The notes: generated from the sequence alone by a model not told the origin. DNA of 64,000 nucleotides from Euhalothece natronophila Z-M001 (GCF_007904085.1 NZ_CP042326.1:2294001-2358000); one strand, 5' to 3'; positions 17,505-26,747 are shown, counted from the first letter of the stretch. Numbers and translations: made by a program.

Positions 17505-18938
17505 TTACTTTTTAGGAATTACCTCCGTTGAGTCAGGGGAAGCCACAGAAGAAAGAATCTCTGCTGGGGAGTTCAGTAAATCTTGATATAGCTGAACATA
17601 TTTCTCTGCGGAACGTTGCCAACTAAAATCTTGAGACATTCCGCGTTTCTGTAGCTCTAACCAACTTTCTCGATAAAGATAACTTTCGGAAGCCCGAATA
17701 AGAGAGGTATATAAATCTAGGGACTCATAGAGGCTAAAACAGTATCCTGTTCCTGTTTTCTCAATGGGGTTATGATGAGATACGGTATCCACTAAGCCAC
17801 CTGTTCGGCGAACAATAGGAACACAACCATAACGCATTGCCATCATTTGGCTAATGCCACAGGGTTCAAAGCGTGAGGGCATTAAGAAAGCATCGCTACC
17901 AGCGTAAATGCGTCTGGATAGCCCGTCATTGTACAATAATTGTACTGACATTCGCCCTGAATAGCGTTCACCTAATTCTCGAAGTTGTGATTCATAGCGT
18001 TCTTCTCCTGTTCCTAAGACTAAGAACTGATCTCCTGTGTATTTGAGATACTGTTCTAAGATTGGTAAAACAATATCTAATCCTTTTTGTTCCACTAGGC
18101 GCGTCACCATGCTGACTAAAAATGCCCCACTATTAATTTCTAAGCCCACTTGTTCTTGTAAAGCAATTTTATTGGTGACTCGTTGTTCAAGAGTGTCTAT
18201 GGAAAAAGGTTGATCGAGATGAGAGTCTGTAGCGGGGTTATATTGTTCGGTATCAATGCCGTTAATAATCCCAACAATTTTATCTTTTTTCAAGGCTAGT
18301 AAGTGGTTTAAACCTTCTCCATATTCAGGAGTTTGTATTTGTTGGGCATAGGTAGGAGAAACAGTATTTACACAGTCAGCAAATTGGATTGCTCCAGCCA
18401 TTGTATTAGCTTCTTGCATATAAGGGGGACACCAAGTGAGTTCTTCAAGCTGCGATCGCGCTGGACCTTGATACGCTAGGTTATGAATGGTAAATACGGT
18501 TTTAATGTCTTCATTTTGGTGCATCCACACAGGAATCATCCCGGTATGCCAGTCATGACAGTGAATTACATCAGGTTGCCAATAATTTAACGCAAATTGG
18601 GCTGCACCATTGGCAAAAAAGGTAAATCGCCAGGGTTCATCTTCTCCTTGATAAACACGACGAGGCGAAAAGGCAGCGTGTCCTAACAAATACAGAGGAA
18701 CATCTGTTTCAGGAAGCACAGTCTCAAAAATATCAAAAGTTTGAAACATCGCACTTCCTTGCCAAATCGTTTTTTCTGGAATTTCTACTTTATCCGGTAA
18801 AAATCCATAATAAGGTATCAAAATTCTGACATCATGTCCCATTTTGCGGAGAATTGGGGTTAAGGTTCCTACAACATCTCCCATTCCTCCCACTTTGGCA
18901 ATCGGAGCGGCTTCGGTAGCAACAAATAGTATCTTCAT
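17505..18938 (-). CDS. glgA: Glycogen synthase (ADP-glucose type)
   Basis: 477 residues from the internal ATG at 18938. The open frame extends six codons further, but family proteins start with MKILFVATEAAPIAKVGGMGDVV. The GT5 signatures are complete: KVGGMGDV for ADP-glucose binding, DVIHCHDWHTGMIPV, the GINGIDTEQYNP segment, and SRFEPCGISQMMAMRYG near the C-terminus. It extends alpha-1,4-glucan using ADP-glucose. Cyanobacteria often have two GlgA isoforms and I cannot tell which this is. A hairpin terminator follows. Confidence 0.95.
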   Translation of the reverse strand: MKILFVATEAAPIAKVGGMGDVVGTLTPILRKMGHDVRILIPYYGFLPDKVEIPEKTIWQGSAMFQTFDIFETVLPETDVPLYLLGHAAFSPRRVYQGEDEPWRFTFFANGAAQFALNYWQPDVIHCHDWHTGMIPVWMHQNEDIKTVFTIHNLAYQGPARSQLEELTWCPPYMQEANTMAGAIQFADCVNTVSPTYAQQIQTPEYGEGLNHLLALKKDKIVGIINGIDTEQYNPATDSHLDQPFSIDTLEQRVTNKIALQEQVGLEINSGAFLVSMVTRLVEQKGLDIVLPILEQYLKYTGDQFLVLGTGEERYESQLRELGERYSGRMSVQLLYNDGLSRRIYAGSDAFLMPSRFEPCGISQMMAMRYGCVPIVRRTGGLVDTVSHHNPIEKTGTGYCFSLYESLDLYTSLIRASESYLYRESWLELQKRGMSQDFSWQRSAEKYVQLYQDLLNSPAEILSSVASPDSTEVIPKK

Positions 18939-19123
18939 TATCATCAACATTAACAATAGTCTCTTTGCTGAGTGTATTATGATCTAAGTCTTTCGTATAT
19001 AACTTTTTTGCCCTTCTAACTAATAAAAAAGCTAAATGAATCAAGGAGGAATAAACGAAGTGGTAACCTAGAGGAAAAGGCAGATGGCAAATTCTGGAAA
19101 AAATAAGCAAGCTCTTGAATATT

Positions 19124-19390
19124 ATGGCTAATAATCGTAGCAATCAGTTTTCTGCAGAAAAATACAAACGCTTACAAGCAGAAGCGAAAGCTCCCTATCG
19201 GGGGTTACGAAAAACTATTTATGTAGTTTTTGCTGCCTCAGGCTTGATTGGCGCATTTGTGATGCTCTCGCAATTAGCAGCCGGTGAAAATATAGCCAGA
19301 ATTTTGCCCAATTTTGGATTACAGGTTGCTGTAGTTGCATTAATGGTTTGGTTGTTTCGCATTGATGATAACGGTAAAAAATCAGAGTAG
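19124..19390 (+). CDS. DUF3493 (LPA3-like) small membrane protein
   Basis: 88 residues from the ATG at 19124; a TTG three codons upstream is less likely. The RLQAEAKAPYRGLRKTIY block followed by two hydrophobic helices is the DUF3493 signature, found in cyanobacteria and in the plant LPA3 protein linked to photosystem II accumulation. A role in PSII assembly is only suggested by that kinship. It is followed 8 bp later by the gamma-carbonic-anhydrase-like gene, so the two probably form an operon. Confidence 0.75.
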   Translation: MANNRSNQFSAEKYKRLQAEAKAPYRGLRKTIYVVFAASGLIGAFVMLSQLAAGENIARILPNFGLQVAVVALMVWLFRIDDNGKKSE

Positions 19391-19398
19391 TTATAGTT

Positions 19399-19896
19399 AT
19401 GGTGGAATTTTCCTCTTCCCCTGATTTATCTCAAGCCGCGTTTATTGCCCCAAATGCCACTGTTATCGGAAATTTAAAGCTGGAAGCAGGGGCAAGTATT
19501 TGGTATAGTGCGGTAGTTCGTGGGGACTTTGAAAAAATTATGATTGGCGCTCATACCAATGTTCAGGATGGGGCAGTCTTACATGGAGATCCTGGAGAAG
19601 TTACAGTCTTAGAAGATTATGTCACTGTCGGCCATCGAGCCGTGATTCACTCAGCCTACATTGAGCGGGGAAGTTTGATTGGTATTGGCGCAATTATCTT
19701 AAATGGGGTACGTGTGGGTGCCGGGAGTATTATTGGTGCTGGTTGTGTTGTTACTAAAGATGTTCCTGCGCGATCGCTGGTTTTAGGAATTCCTGCTGAA
19801 CTCAAGCGACAGGTTTCTGAAGAAGAAGCCACAGAGTTAATTGAACATGCGAAAAAGTATGAGGAATTGGCTTTAAGCCATGGTGAATGGTACTAG
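19399..19896 (+). CDS. Gamma-carbonic anhydrase family hexapeptide-repeat protein
   Basis: 165 residues. It is built from left-handed beta-helix hexapeptide repeats. Its markers are SIWYSAVVRGDFEKI, NVQDGAVLHGD, VGHRAVIHSAYI and GIGAIILNG. The three metal-ligand histidines of the gamma-CA/YrdA group are present (one in VLHGD, two in VGHRAVIHS). Many family members bind zinc but lack proven carbonic anhydrase activity. It is too short to be carboxysomal CcmM, as no RuBisCO-small-subunit-like repeats follow. Confidence 0.85.
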   Translation: MVEFSSSPDLSQAAFIAPNATVIGNLKLEAGASIWYSAVVRGDFEKIMIGAHTNVQDGAVLHGDPGEVTVLEDYVTVGHRAVIHSAYIERGSLIGIGAIILNGVRVGAGSIIGAGCVVTKDVPARSLVLGIPAELKRQVSEEEATELIEHAKKYEELALSHGEWY

Positions 19897-20093
19897 CGAC
19901 TAACCAGGGCGTGTAGTCGTAGCTTATGCTTGATCCTTTAACCAGGCCAAAACCGCCATTCTCGGTTGAATCTAGGGACTTTTGCCATCGATCCACTGGA
20001 GATGATTTCTCTCTCCAGTCAAACTGTCGTACTAGCCAATCAAAGTGGAAGTCGTACAGATGCTTTGATGATAGCACACTACTGGTCTAGCTA

Positions 20094-20130
20094 ACTACCG
20101 ACCAAATGGGAGATTGTGGTCGTAGGATGC
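20094..20130 (+). repeat. Dispersed repeat family GTCGTAGGAT, copy A (degenerate)
   Basis: ACTACCGACCAAAT, then ATTGTGGTCGTAGGAT, matches the ends of copy C (34.3 kb) with its 47-bp central hairpin block missing. It lies in a 261-bp gap between two genes. The rest of the gap (19897-20157) holds no recognised gene, although GTAGTCGTAGC at about 19917 may be a further decayed piece. Confidence 0.5.
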
Positions 20131-20157
20131 GCGAGACCCTTGCTCAAACGCAACCCC

Positions 20158-20757
20158 TTAATGATTCTCTTGCAGCTGAAAATTGGGAAGAATAAGGACT
20201 CCTTCTACTTCACACCCTAATTCTTCTAGCCAGTCTGCTACCTGATGATTGCTGTTATAGAAAATAGTGTAGTCTTGGTCATCTTTCACAAATTGAACGT
20301 TAGTGCGGTTGCCTTCCACTTTGGTTTCAATATTGCGATCAAAGCGATCTTGTAACTTGTTTCGTAATTTCACCACTTTCTCGTTTGCCACCTCTATTGT
20401 TAAGCTGGTAATCCTTGCTTGAGCTTCTGCTATCTCTTGAATGGTGGAGGAATTAATTAATTCTTCTCGGGCGAGTGTCCCTTGGGTGGGAATGAAAAGT
20501 GCTTTTAAGGTAGTGATGAGATTACGCTCTTGTAGGGCAAAATGCTGCCAATCTCCATAACCATACTGAATTAACCTTGCGCCGCGATCGGGCAGTACTA
20601 GCCGTGAATGAAATCCATAATCTAGCACATAAACTGTTGTCGGTGCTACTGGATCTCTAGGAGGTATAATAAAATTGGGCGCGTAGATTAAAATAATTAA
20701 CTTTGCCACTAATATAACTGTGGCAATCATTAAAATAATCGTTCTGCGAGAAGTCAC
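20158..20757 (-). CDS. DUF2459 family protein
   Basis: 199 residues with an N-terminal membrane anchor (about residues 7-26). The exported part contains VYVLDYGFHSRLVLP, YGYGDW and NSNHQVADWLEELGCEV, which match the DUF2459 family (TIGR02117-like proteins). The function is unknown. Membership was judged from the YGFHS and N-terminal anchor pattern and is moderately secure. Confidence 0.6.
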   Translation of the reverse strand: MTSRRTIILMIATVILVAKLIILIYAPNFIIPPRDPVAPTTVYVLDYGFHSRLVLPDRGARLIQYGYGDWQHFALQERNLITTLKALFIPTQGTLAREELINSSTIQEIAEAQARITSLTIEVANEKVVKLRNKLQDRFDRNIETKVEGNRTNVQFVKDDQDYTIFYNSNHQVADWLEELGCEVEGVLILPNFQLQENH

Positions 20758-21069
20758 TAGTCAAATCAAAGTATTATCTTAGACATCAATTTAACATTAA
20801 CTGCCGTTCCCTCATACTTTTAATGTATGGCAGAATAGCCTGGCTTTGTGAGGCTTTGACTATTGAACACTACACATAAGCAATCTCTCCACCTTGTCTT
20901 CGCGAAAAAATCTGCATCAAAAATTGATCCATTTGATATTATGACAGCGAGCATTTTCCAGAATGATAAGCCTTTTTCTCATTACTCCTTAATTTTTTGC
21001 CCCATATCCCTTAAAATAGTAATGTCGAAGTAATATCGATTGAAGTTAGAATACTTAAATTAGTTAAAC

Positions 21070-21468
21070 ATGATGAAAAAAGTTGGTTTAATTCTGGCTA
21101 CTGCTTTATTTGCTGTAGTAACATTTGCTCTCTCTGCTACTCCTGCTCATGCTGCAACCCATAAAGTAAAAATGGGTAGCGACACAGGACAGTTAGCTTA
21201 CGTTCCTGATACTCTCAGTGTATCCCCTGGCGATGAAATTGAATTTGTCATGAATAAACTAGCTCCTCACAATGTCGTTTTTGATAGTAGCGGCGTTCCT
21301 AATGGAGCCCAGTCCATTGCAAGTTCTTTGACTATGAGCAAACTTTTATTTTCTCCTGGACAAAGCTACACTATTACTATTCCTGAGGATGCTCCTAAAG
21401 GAGAATATAACTATTACTGTCAGCCTCACCGCGGTGCAGGAATGAATGGAAAACTCATTGTAGAATAA
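21070..21468 (+). CDS. petE: Plastocyanin precursor
   Basis: 132 residues. A Sec signal peptide ends at AHA near residue 28, directing the protein to the thylakoid lumen. The type 1 copper ligands are all present: H67 in LAPHNVVF, then C117, H120 and M125 in YYCQPHRGAGM. It carries electrons from cytochrome b6f to photosystem I when copper is available. The 312 bp upstream have no unambiguous consensus promoter. A repeat copy and then a strong hairpin terminator follow the gene. Confidence 0.97.
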   Translation: MMKKVGLILATALFAVVTFALSATPAHAATHKVKMGSDTGQLAYVPDTLSVSPGDEIEFVMNKLAPHNVVFDSSGVPNGAQSIASSLTMSKLLFSPGQSYTITIPEDAPKGEYNYYCQPHRGAGMNGKLIVE

Positions 21469-21479
21469 TTTAGCAGCAG

Positions 21480-21521
21480 GGATGAGAATCCTACGACTAA
21501 AACTCGCGGTTCCTTTGCGCT
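21480..21521 (-). repeat. Dispersed repeat family GTCGTAGGAT, copy B
   Basis: On the minus strand AGCGCAAAGGAAC, CGCGAGTT and AGTCGTAGGATTCTCA match the right half of copy C at 34.3 kb. It lies 12 bp after the petE stop and before the petE terminator hairpin, so it would be transcribed in the petE 3' untranslated region. Confidence 0.6.
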
Positions 21522-21584
21522 GAGCGTTGGTTTGCCAAAGTCGCTGAGAACCCGCAACTAATCTTTTGATAAAGTTAATGACTT

Positions 21585-21625
21585 ACCCCTTATTTCCGTA
21601 ATTGGGAAGTAAGGGGTTCATTTTA
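21585..21625 (+). terminator. Intrinsic terminator downstream of petE
   Basis: A long hairpin (ACCCCTTA-T-TTCC, loop GTAATT, GGAA-G-TAAGGGGT; one mismatch in 13 pairs) is followed by TTCATTTTAT. It lies between petE and the convergent glutathione transferase gene and could serve both. Confidence 0.7.
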
Positions 21626-21685
21626 TAGCATACTTTATCCAAGAATTGGTTTTCTGTTCAAAGCCCTCTTCAGAGGATATCCAGA

Positions 21686-22654
21686 TTACTGATGTGGCTT
21701 ACTTGCTGCTTTCGTATTAGACAGAGGAAAGGCAGGCCCCACGGGAACAATACCACTGGGATTGATATGAGGATGGCTGCGGTAATAATGCTGTTTAATA
21801 TGGTCAAAATTGCAAGTGTCTTTTACTCCCGGTTGATTATATAAGTCTAAAAGATAACGACTTAAGTTAGGGTAATCCATGATCCGATGAAGATTACACT
21901 TAAAGTGAACATAATAAACGGCATCAAAGCGTAATAATGTTGCAAATAAACACCAGTCCGCTTCGGTAATTTCTTCTCCGCAAAGATATAATTGTTTTCC
22001 TAATACCGTTTCCCAATGATTGAGAGCATTAAATAATTCGGTAACTGCTTCTTCGTAGGCAACTTGAGACTGAGCAAACCCAGCCCGATAAACGCCATTA
22101 TTGATCGGATTATAAATTTCATCAATAATTTTTTCAATGGTACTTTTTAACTCAGGAGGACAATAATTATCTTTTTTCGTAGCAATATCTTGGAACTCAT
22201 GATCTAACATTCGTAAAAGTTCCCGAGACTCATTATTAACAATTGTTCCTGTTTTTTTATCCCATAAGACAGGAACTGTTACCCGTCCTGTATAATTGGG
22301 ATCAGCTTTAATATAGATTTCTCGCAGATAGGTGGCACCAAAAATTGGATCGGGAATTGTTCCTGCTTCTTCAGAAAAATGCCAACCTTCTTCCCCCATG
22401 TAAGGATCAACAATCGAGAGACTGATCGCATCTTCTAATCCTTTTAATTTTCTCATAATGAGAACTCGATGCGCCCAAGGACAGGCTAAGGAAACATAAA
22501 GATGGTATCGTCCTACTTCTGGTAAAAAATTACTACTCCCATCAGCTTTAATCCAATTTCTAAAGGTGGTTGGATTTCGCAAAAATCGACCGTCGCTATC
22601 TTTTTGATAGCCTTCTTTGCGCCATTCGCCATTAATTAACATTCCCGTTGGCAT
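21686..22654 (-). CDS. Glutathionyl-hydroquinone reductase (GST family, YqjG/Ecm4-like)
   Basis: 322 residues, the length typical of this GST subgroup. The catalytic Cys is C58 in the signature SLACPWAHRVLIMRKLKGLE. The thioredoxin-fold domain is followed by an all-helical GST C-terminal domain (EITEADWCLFATLLRFD...). These enzymes reduce glutathionyl-hydroquinones with glutathione in the cytoplasm. It is convergent with petE. Confidence 0.88.
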   Translation of the reverse strand: MPTGMLINGEWRKEGYQKDSDGRFLRNPTTFRNWIKADGSSNFLPEVGRYHLYVSLACPWAHRVLIMRKLKGLEDAISLSIVDPYMGEEGWHFSEEAGTIPDPIFGATYLREIYIKADPNYTGRVTVPVLWDKKTGTIVNNESRELLRMLDHEFQDIATKKDNYCPPELKSTIEKIIDEIYNPINNGVYRAGFAQSQVAYEEAVTELFNALNHWETVLGKQLYLCGEEITEADWCLFATLLRFDAVYYVHFKCNLHRIMDYPNLSRYLLDLYNQPGVKDTCNFDHIKQHYYRSHPHINPSGIVPVGPAFPLSNTKAASKPHQ

Positions 22655-22718
22655 AATTTGACCTTATAATGATTGCTATTAAAATATTGAGCGTTTACAT
22701 TAATCTTAATACGAAGGG

Positions 22719-23408
22719 TTACTTTTTAGAATAATATTGCAATAGATCGAGGTGATCAGGTGTTAAAAGAACTCTTAATTCATTTGCATTATTAACTAAT
22801 TCATTTAAAGTAGCACATTCTTCTTGTAAAATCATTGCGTAAATTTGTTTTTTTGACTCGAAGGTTGAGCTATTTAATAATTTAATCGCTAATTTTATTT
22901 TATTAAGTTGATTCCTGACATTAATTAATAAATTATCCCATACTTCTTCTTGTATTTTTTCTTTTTCGTTTTTCAATTTAAGTTGTTTTTTGGTCTTATC
23001 AATTTCTCTTTTTAGATTCTTTTCTAAATAAAATTTTCTTTTGATTCGAGATTCAATTGATTTAAAAATAATTTCATTACTAACAGGTTTAACCAAATAA
23101 TCGTCTGCCCATAACTCCATAATAAAACGATAATAATCATAAGAGTTTTGGTTAGAGTCTGCCAATAAAATAAATGGAATTGCTTGAGTCTCTATATTGC
23201 TACGAATTTCTTCTAAAACTTGGTGACTATCTAAATCTGCTAATAAGCTATCACATAAAATCACATTAGGCTTTTCTTGAATTGCTTTTTTAAATCCTTC
23301 TTCTCCTGTTTGTGCTATTACAACTTTCCAACCATATAGGTTTAAATAATTGATAATATTATCTTGAAAAAAGTAATCATTAGATATCAATAATATATTT
23401 TTATTCAT
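22719..23408 (-). CDS. Receiver-domain protein with degenerate histidine-kinase dimerisation domain
   Basis: 229 residues. An N-terminal receiver domain keeps the phospho-acceptor Asp (D53 in LCDSLLADLD) and Lys (K107 in YLVKP), but the usual acidic pair is reduced to Asn-Asp. A coiled linker leads to a region (about 158-215) that aligns with DHp helices (KIKLAIKLL ... EECATLNELVNNANELR). The phospho-acceptor His is replaced by Asn (RNQLN, N166), and no ATPase domain follows. The gene is much more AT-rich than its neighbours. It could be a phosphorylation-fed dimer or decoy adaptor. The partner is unknown. Confidence 0.7.
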   Translation of the reverse strand: MNKNILLISNDYFFQDNIINYLNLYGWKVVIAQTGEEGFKKAIQEKPNVILCDSLLADLDSHQVLEEIRSNIETQAIPFILLADSNQNSYDYYRFIMELWADDYLVKPVSNEIIFKSIESRIKRKFYLEKNLKREIDKTKKQLKLKNEKEKIQEEVWDNLLINVRNQLNKIKLAIKLLNSSTFESKKQIYAMILQEECATLNELVNNANELRVLLTPDHLDLLQYYSKK

Positions 23409-23681
23409 GCTTAATATAGTACCTTTTTAAATATTCCAAATATACAAGATAAGTATTTAATTTTTTACCTTAATTAATTCTAATACTAGCAACTCAAATA
23501 TAATTAAGTAACTATCTCAATTTTTACTCTTTTATTTTGCTAAAGTTTTAGCGATTGGTACCATAGGCTCTTAGACTAATAAGGTATGTCTTGATCTTGT
23601 TTGACACTGTTTGATCTAGAACTAAATAACCAATAACACTAATCGATTAATTTTGACAGATCCCAACTCACTAAGAAACGC

Positions 23682-24057
23682 TATAGCAATCCTAAATCAG
23701 TTGTAAATTTTTAGTTGGGATCCCTCCTTTAATTCCCCGCTTATTAAGCAGGGTCGTTTCATTCTCCTGAAATCACCTTCTGGTGGGGAGATGGGGAGAT
23801 AGGGAGATGGGGAGACAAAATCCCCTTCCAGCTTGGTTTGTGCTTCATTCTAGACTTTAGGAAAAAAAGGCAATTTCGTAGCTTTTTCTTACTAAAAGGC
23901 AAAATCAGAAGAAATGATCGCGATCGCGCTACCCTGTAAGGGTTTCAGGCGATTACTTTCAATTTTAACCCCGAGAATGAAACAGCCCTGCCGCTTATTA
24001 AGGGGGGTGGGGGGGGAAGGTTGAGTTAGTTTTTACAAATGAGATCATATTGCTATA
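23682..24057. mobile_element. MITE-like element with TATAGCA terminal inverted repeats
   Basis: The ends are imperfect inverted repeats of about 26 bp (20 matches): TATAGCAAT...TCAGTTGTAAA on the left, with the complement at 24032-24057. Nested inside is a second inverted repeat: 23735-23766 (CCCCGCTTATTAAGC...GTTTCATTCTC) against 23973-24007. The core also holds a 9-bp tandem repeat GGGGAGATG at about 23783-23816 and a HIP1 site. No transposase frame is present. It fills much of the 772-bp gap between the receiver gene and the PP2C gene; a related 108-bp copy lies at 58.8 kb. Confidence 0.55.
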
Positions 24058-24180
24058 TATGTAATTTTAAGCGGGAATATTCTGTAACCTATGATATCCT
24101 AATTTTGGGCACTTGTGACAATAAATTAGGGTAACGGTTAATTATAAATTCTTTGTGAAACAAAATAAGCGTTAAGTAGC

Positions 24181-25119
24181 ATGAACCAGCAAGAAGATTA
24201 TACGGAACCAAATCAGAATAATAAAGGCTTTGAAACTGAGGCAGAATCAGCGTTAGGGGATTTGATGTCTGAGTATGAAGAAGTCCCCACGATGGCATTT
24301 ACCATGGAGTTATCTAGTTTAAGCCATGCAGGAGCAACTGATATTGGTCATCGTCGCCGTCATAATGAAGATTATTATGGGATTCAATATCGCTTACTAA
24401 AACAAGAAACGCCCCAAGGTTCGCAATCAACAGCACGAGGACTTTATATTGTTTGTGATGGCATGGGGGGGCATTCTGCAGGAGAAGTGGCAAGTGCGAT
24501 GGCGGTGGAGGTATTGCAACAGTATTTTGAAAGCCATTGGCAAAATGAACTCCCTAATGAGGAGACAATTCGAGAAGGAATTTTATTAGCAAATGAGAAA
24601 ATTCATGCTATTAATAAAGAAAAGTCTCGGGCAGGTGCGGGGCGCATGGGAACAACTCTCGTTATGGCGTTAGTGCAAGATACGGAAGTCGCGATCGCGC
24701 ACGTAGGTGATTCCCGAGTTTATCAAGTGAACCAATATGGGGATATTCTACAATTAACAGTGGATCATGAAGTGGGTCAACGGGAAATTGCTAAGGGGGT
24801 TTCTCCTGAGGAAGCCTATCAAATGCAAAATGCTTACCAACTAACCCAAGCCTTGGGTCCACGGAAAAACGATCTTGTCAACCCCGATATTCAATATCTG
24901 GAAATTCAGGAAGATACTTTATTAGTATTATGTAGCGATGGCTTATCTGATGGGGCTTTATTAGAAGACTATGGGGAGACTTATCTCACCCCTTTGTTAC
25001 AGTCAAAAGCGGATTTGGAGAAAGGGGTATTAGACTTAATTGAATTGGCTAACCAGCAACATGGTCACGATAATATTACGGCGGTAGTAGTGCAAATGAA
25101 ACTCCGTCCTTCTTCTTAA
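24181..25119 (+). CDS. PP2C-family Ser/Thr protein phosphatase
   Basis: 312 residues. An acidic N-terminal extension of about 45 residues precedes the PPM catalytic domain. The metal-binding motifs are all visible: RRRHNEDYYG, VCDGMGGHSAGE, GRMGTTLV, HVGDSRVY, LCSDGLSD and HDNITAVVV. It dephosphorylates Ser/Thr (in cyanobacteria for example PII-type targets), with Mg/Mn in the active site. It is cytoplasmic. pdxA starts 9 bp downstream and is probably co-transcribed. Confidence 0.93.
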   Translation: MNQQEDYTEPNQNNKGFETEAESALGDLMSEYEEVPTMAFTMELSSLSHAGATDIGHRRRHNEDYYGIQYRLLKQETPQGSQSTARGLYIVCDGMGGHSAGEVASAMAVEVLQQYFESHWQNELPNEETIREGILLANEKIHAINKEKSRAGAGRMGTTLVMALVQDTEVAIAHVGDSRVYQVNQYGDILQLTVDHEVGQREIAKGVSPEEAYQMQNAYQLTQALGPRKNDLVNPDIQYLEIQEDTLLVLCSDGLSDGALLEDYGETYLTPLLQSKADLEKGVLDLIELANQQHGHDNITAVVVQMKLRPSS

Positions 25120-25128
25120 AATAAGTTT

Positions 25129-26133
25129 ATGTCTAGTCCTCATCTGGCTTTAACCCTTGGCGATCCTGCTGGCATTGGTCCCGAAATTGTTTTAAAGGCC
25201 CTAGCTGATCCGAAAACGACGCAACACTGTCAGGTAACAGTAGTGGGAACGCGATCGCTGTTAGAAAAGACTTACCAACGCCTCCATCAAACCACATCTC
25301 TGGCTAATCCCAATCAAATAGCAGTGCGAGAAGTTCCAATCTCCGCTACAAAAGAAATTACAATGGGCAAGGGAAATGCCGCCAGTGGGGCAGCGAGTTT
25401 TGCTTACTTAAAGACAGCCATTACAGACACCTTACAGGGAAAATTTGATGGACTTGTCACCTCTCCAATTGCCAAATCCTGTTGGAAATTAGCGGGACAT
25501 CATTATCCCGGACAAACAGAAGTTTTAGCAACCATGACAGGAAGGGATCAATTTGGAATGTTATTTGTGGCGCGATCGCCGCATACAGGTTGGACATTAC
25601 GCACCCTCCTCGCAACCACCCACATTCCCTTAAAAAACGTCCCTGAGACGCTAACTCCCACCTTAATGGATGAAAAGTTAGCCCTACTGATTAACACCCT
25701 CAAAGAGAATTTTGGGCTGAATGCGCCAACAATTGCTATTGCAGGTTTAAATCCTCATAGCGGCGAAGCTGGACAATTGGGGAAAGAGGAACAAGATTGG
25801 CTTTCTCCTTGGCTAGAACAAGCCCGTTCTCAATACCCAGATGTCAAATTAATAGGATTAGTTCCCCCTGATACTCTTTGGGTAAAACCGGGGTTAGCTT
25901 GGTTTCAAGATGCCAAGCAAGGGGTAGCCGATGCTTACCTTGCTTTATACCATGATCAAGGCTTAATCCCTGTTAAGTTAATGGCATTTGAGGAAGCAAT
26001 TAATACCACTATTGGCTTACCGTTTATTCGCACCTCTCCTGATCATGGCACTGCTTTTGATATTGCTGGAAAAGGGATTGCTAGCTATCACAGTTTACAA
26101 GCAGCAATCACCCTTGCTGGGGAATTAAGCTAA
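25129..26133 (+). CDS. pdxA: 4-hydroxythreonine-4-phosphate dehydrogenase
   Basis: 334 residues. It opens with [14 protein letters not shown], the hallmark of PdxA, and carries the metal-binding HHYPGQTE, the [11 protein letters not shown] segment and the [10 protein letters not shown] and [16 protein letters not shown] motifs. The enzyme oxidises 4-phosphohydroxy-L-threonine in DXP-dependent vitamin B6 synthesis. Its length is normal. A heptamer repeat begins directly after its stop codon. Confidence 0.96.
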   Translation: MSSPHLALTLGDPAGIGPEIVLKALADPKTTQHCQVTVVGTRSLLEKTYQRLHQTTSLANPNQIAVREVPISATKEITMGKGNAASGAASFAYLKTAITDTLQGKFDGLVTSPIAKSCWKLAGHHYPGQTEVLATMTGRDQFGMLFVARSPHTGWTLRTLLATTHIPLKNVPETLTPTLMDEKLALLINTLKENFGLNAPTIAIAGLNPHSGEAGQLGKEEQDWLSPWLEQARSQYPDVKLIGLVPPDTLWVKPGLAWFQDAKQGVADAYLALYHDQGLIPVKLMAFEEAINTTIGLPFIRTSPDHGTAFDIAGKGIASYHSLQAAITLAGELS

Positions 26134-26135
26134 GT

Positions 26136-26203
26136 TTGTCCTTCGTTGTTAGTCCTTCGTCCTTTGTAAACTAATGACCAATGACTAATGACCAATGACT
26201 AAG
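26136..26203. repeat. Heptamer-based dispersed repeat, copy 1
   Basis: A run of CCTTTGT/CCTTCGT-type units is followed by tandem seven-base units (CAATGAC, TAATGAC). It closely resembles the segments at 48.04-48.11 kb and, reversed, 60.73-60.79 kb. This is the style of the short tandemly repeated (STRR-like) sequences of cyanobacteria. It overlaps the 3' end of speD and supplies its stop codon. Confidence 0.75.
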
Positions 26204-26580
26204 GAAGCGGTTTCTGATTCTTCAGGAACTTCCGAAGTGGGTAAACCTCGATCTAACTCTTGGATGGTGACTTGTTTCGCTCCGAGAATGTTTTGTAGCA
26301 CTTTCATCGCTTGGTGGGGATTGCCTTTACCACAAAAAAATAAATCTGCCGCAAAATAGCCGTATTCTGGCCAAGTATGGATGGCAATGTGAGATTCTGA
26401 TAAAGTGGCTGTTGCTGTAACCCCATGGGGGGAAAACTGATGAACACATAAATTCAGTAATGTTGCTCCACCGGCTGCCACTGCTTCCACTAATGCAGAT
26501 CGAATCGTCTCTGCGTCATTTAATACAGCCTTTGGAGTCTGCCAAGCCTCTACCACCAGATGCGTTCCCACTTTTTTCAT
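26185..26580 (-). CDS. speD: S-adenosylmethionine decarboxylase proenzyme
   Basis: 131 residues of the short bacterial type. The self-processing site is E62-S63 in SESHIAIHTWPE, giving a pyruvoyl group on the new N-terminus; H68 and C83 are also conserved. It makes decarboxylated SAM for spermidine synthesis. The last six residues and the stop codon are encoded inside the heptamer repeat, so the C-terminus has been changed by that insertion. The catalytic core is intact. It is convergent with pdxA. Confidence 0.92.
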   Translation of the reverse strand: MKKVGTHLVVEAWQTPKAVLNDAETIRSALVEAVAAGGATLLNLCVHQFSPHGVTATATLSESHIAIHTWPEYGYFAADLFFCGKGNPHQAMKVLQNILGAKQVTIQELDRGLPTSEVPEESETASLVIGH

Positions 26581-26747
26581 TCTGTCTTTCTTTACTCCAC
26601 TTTAATCAGTGCAATTTTGGTTCTAAATTTAGTTATAACGTTTCTAATAGGGCAATTTGCAACTTATTTCTAAATTTTTCTCCCTTAGACGACGCAATAT
26701 TAATTTTAAATTAAAATTAGAAACAGCACAAGCTATAGCCAATTGAA

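Noticed and set aside
23777-23820. Possible CRISPR-like array
   Set aside because: The units (GGGGAGATG) are 9 bp with no spacers; it is a minisatellite inside a MITE-like element.
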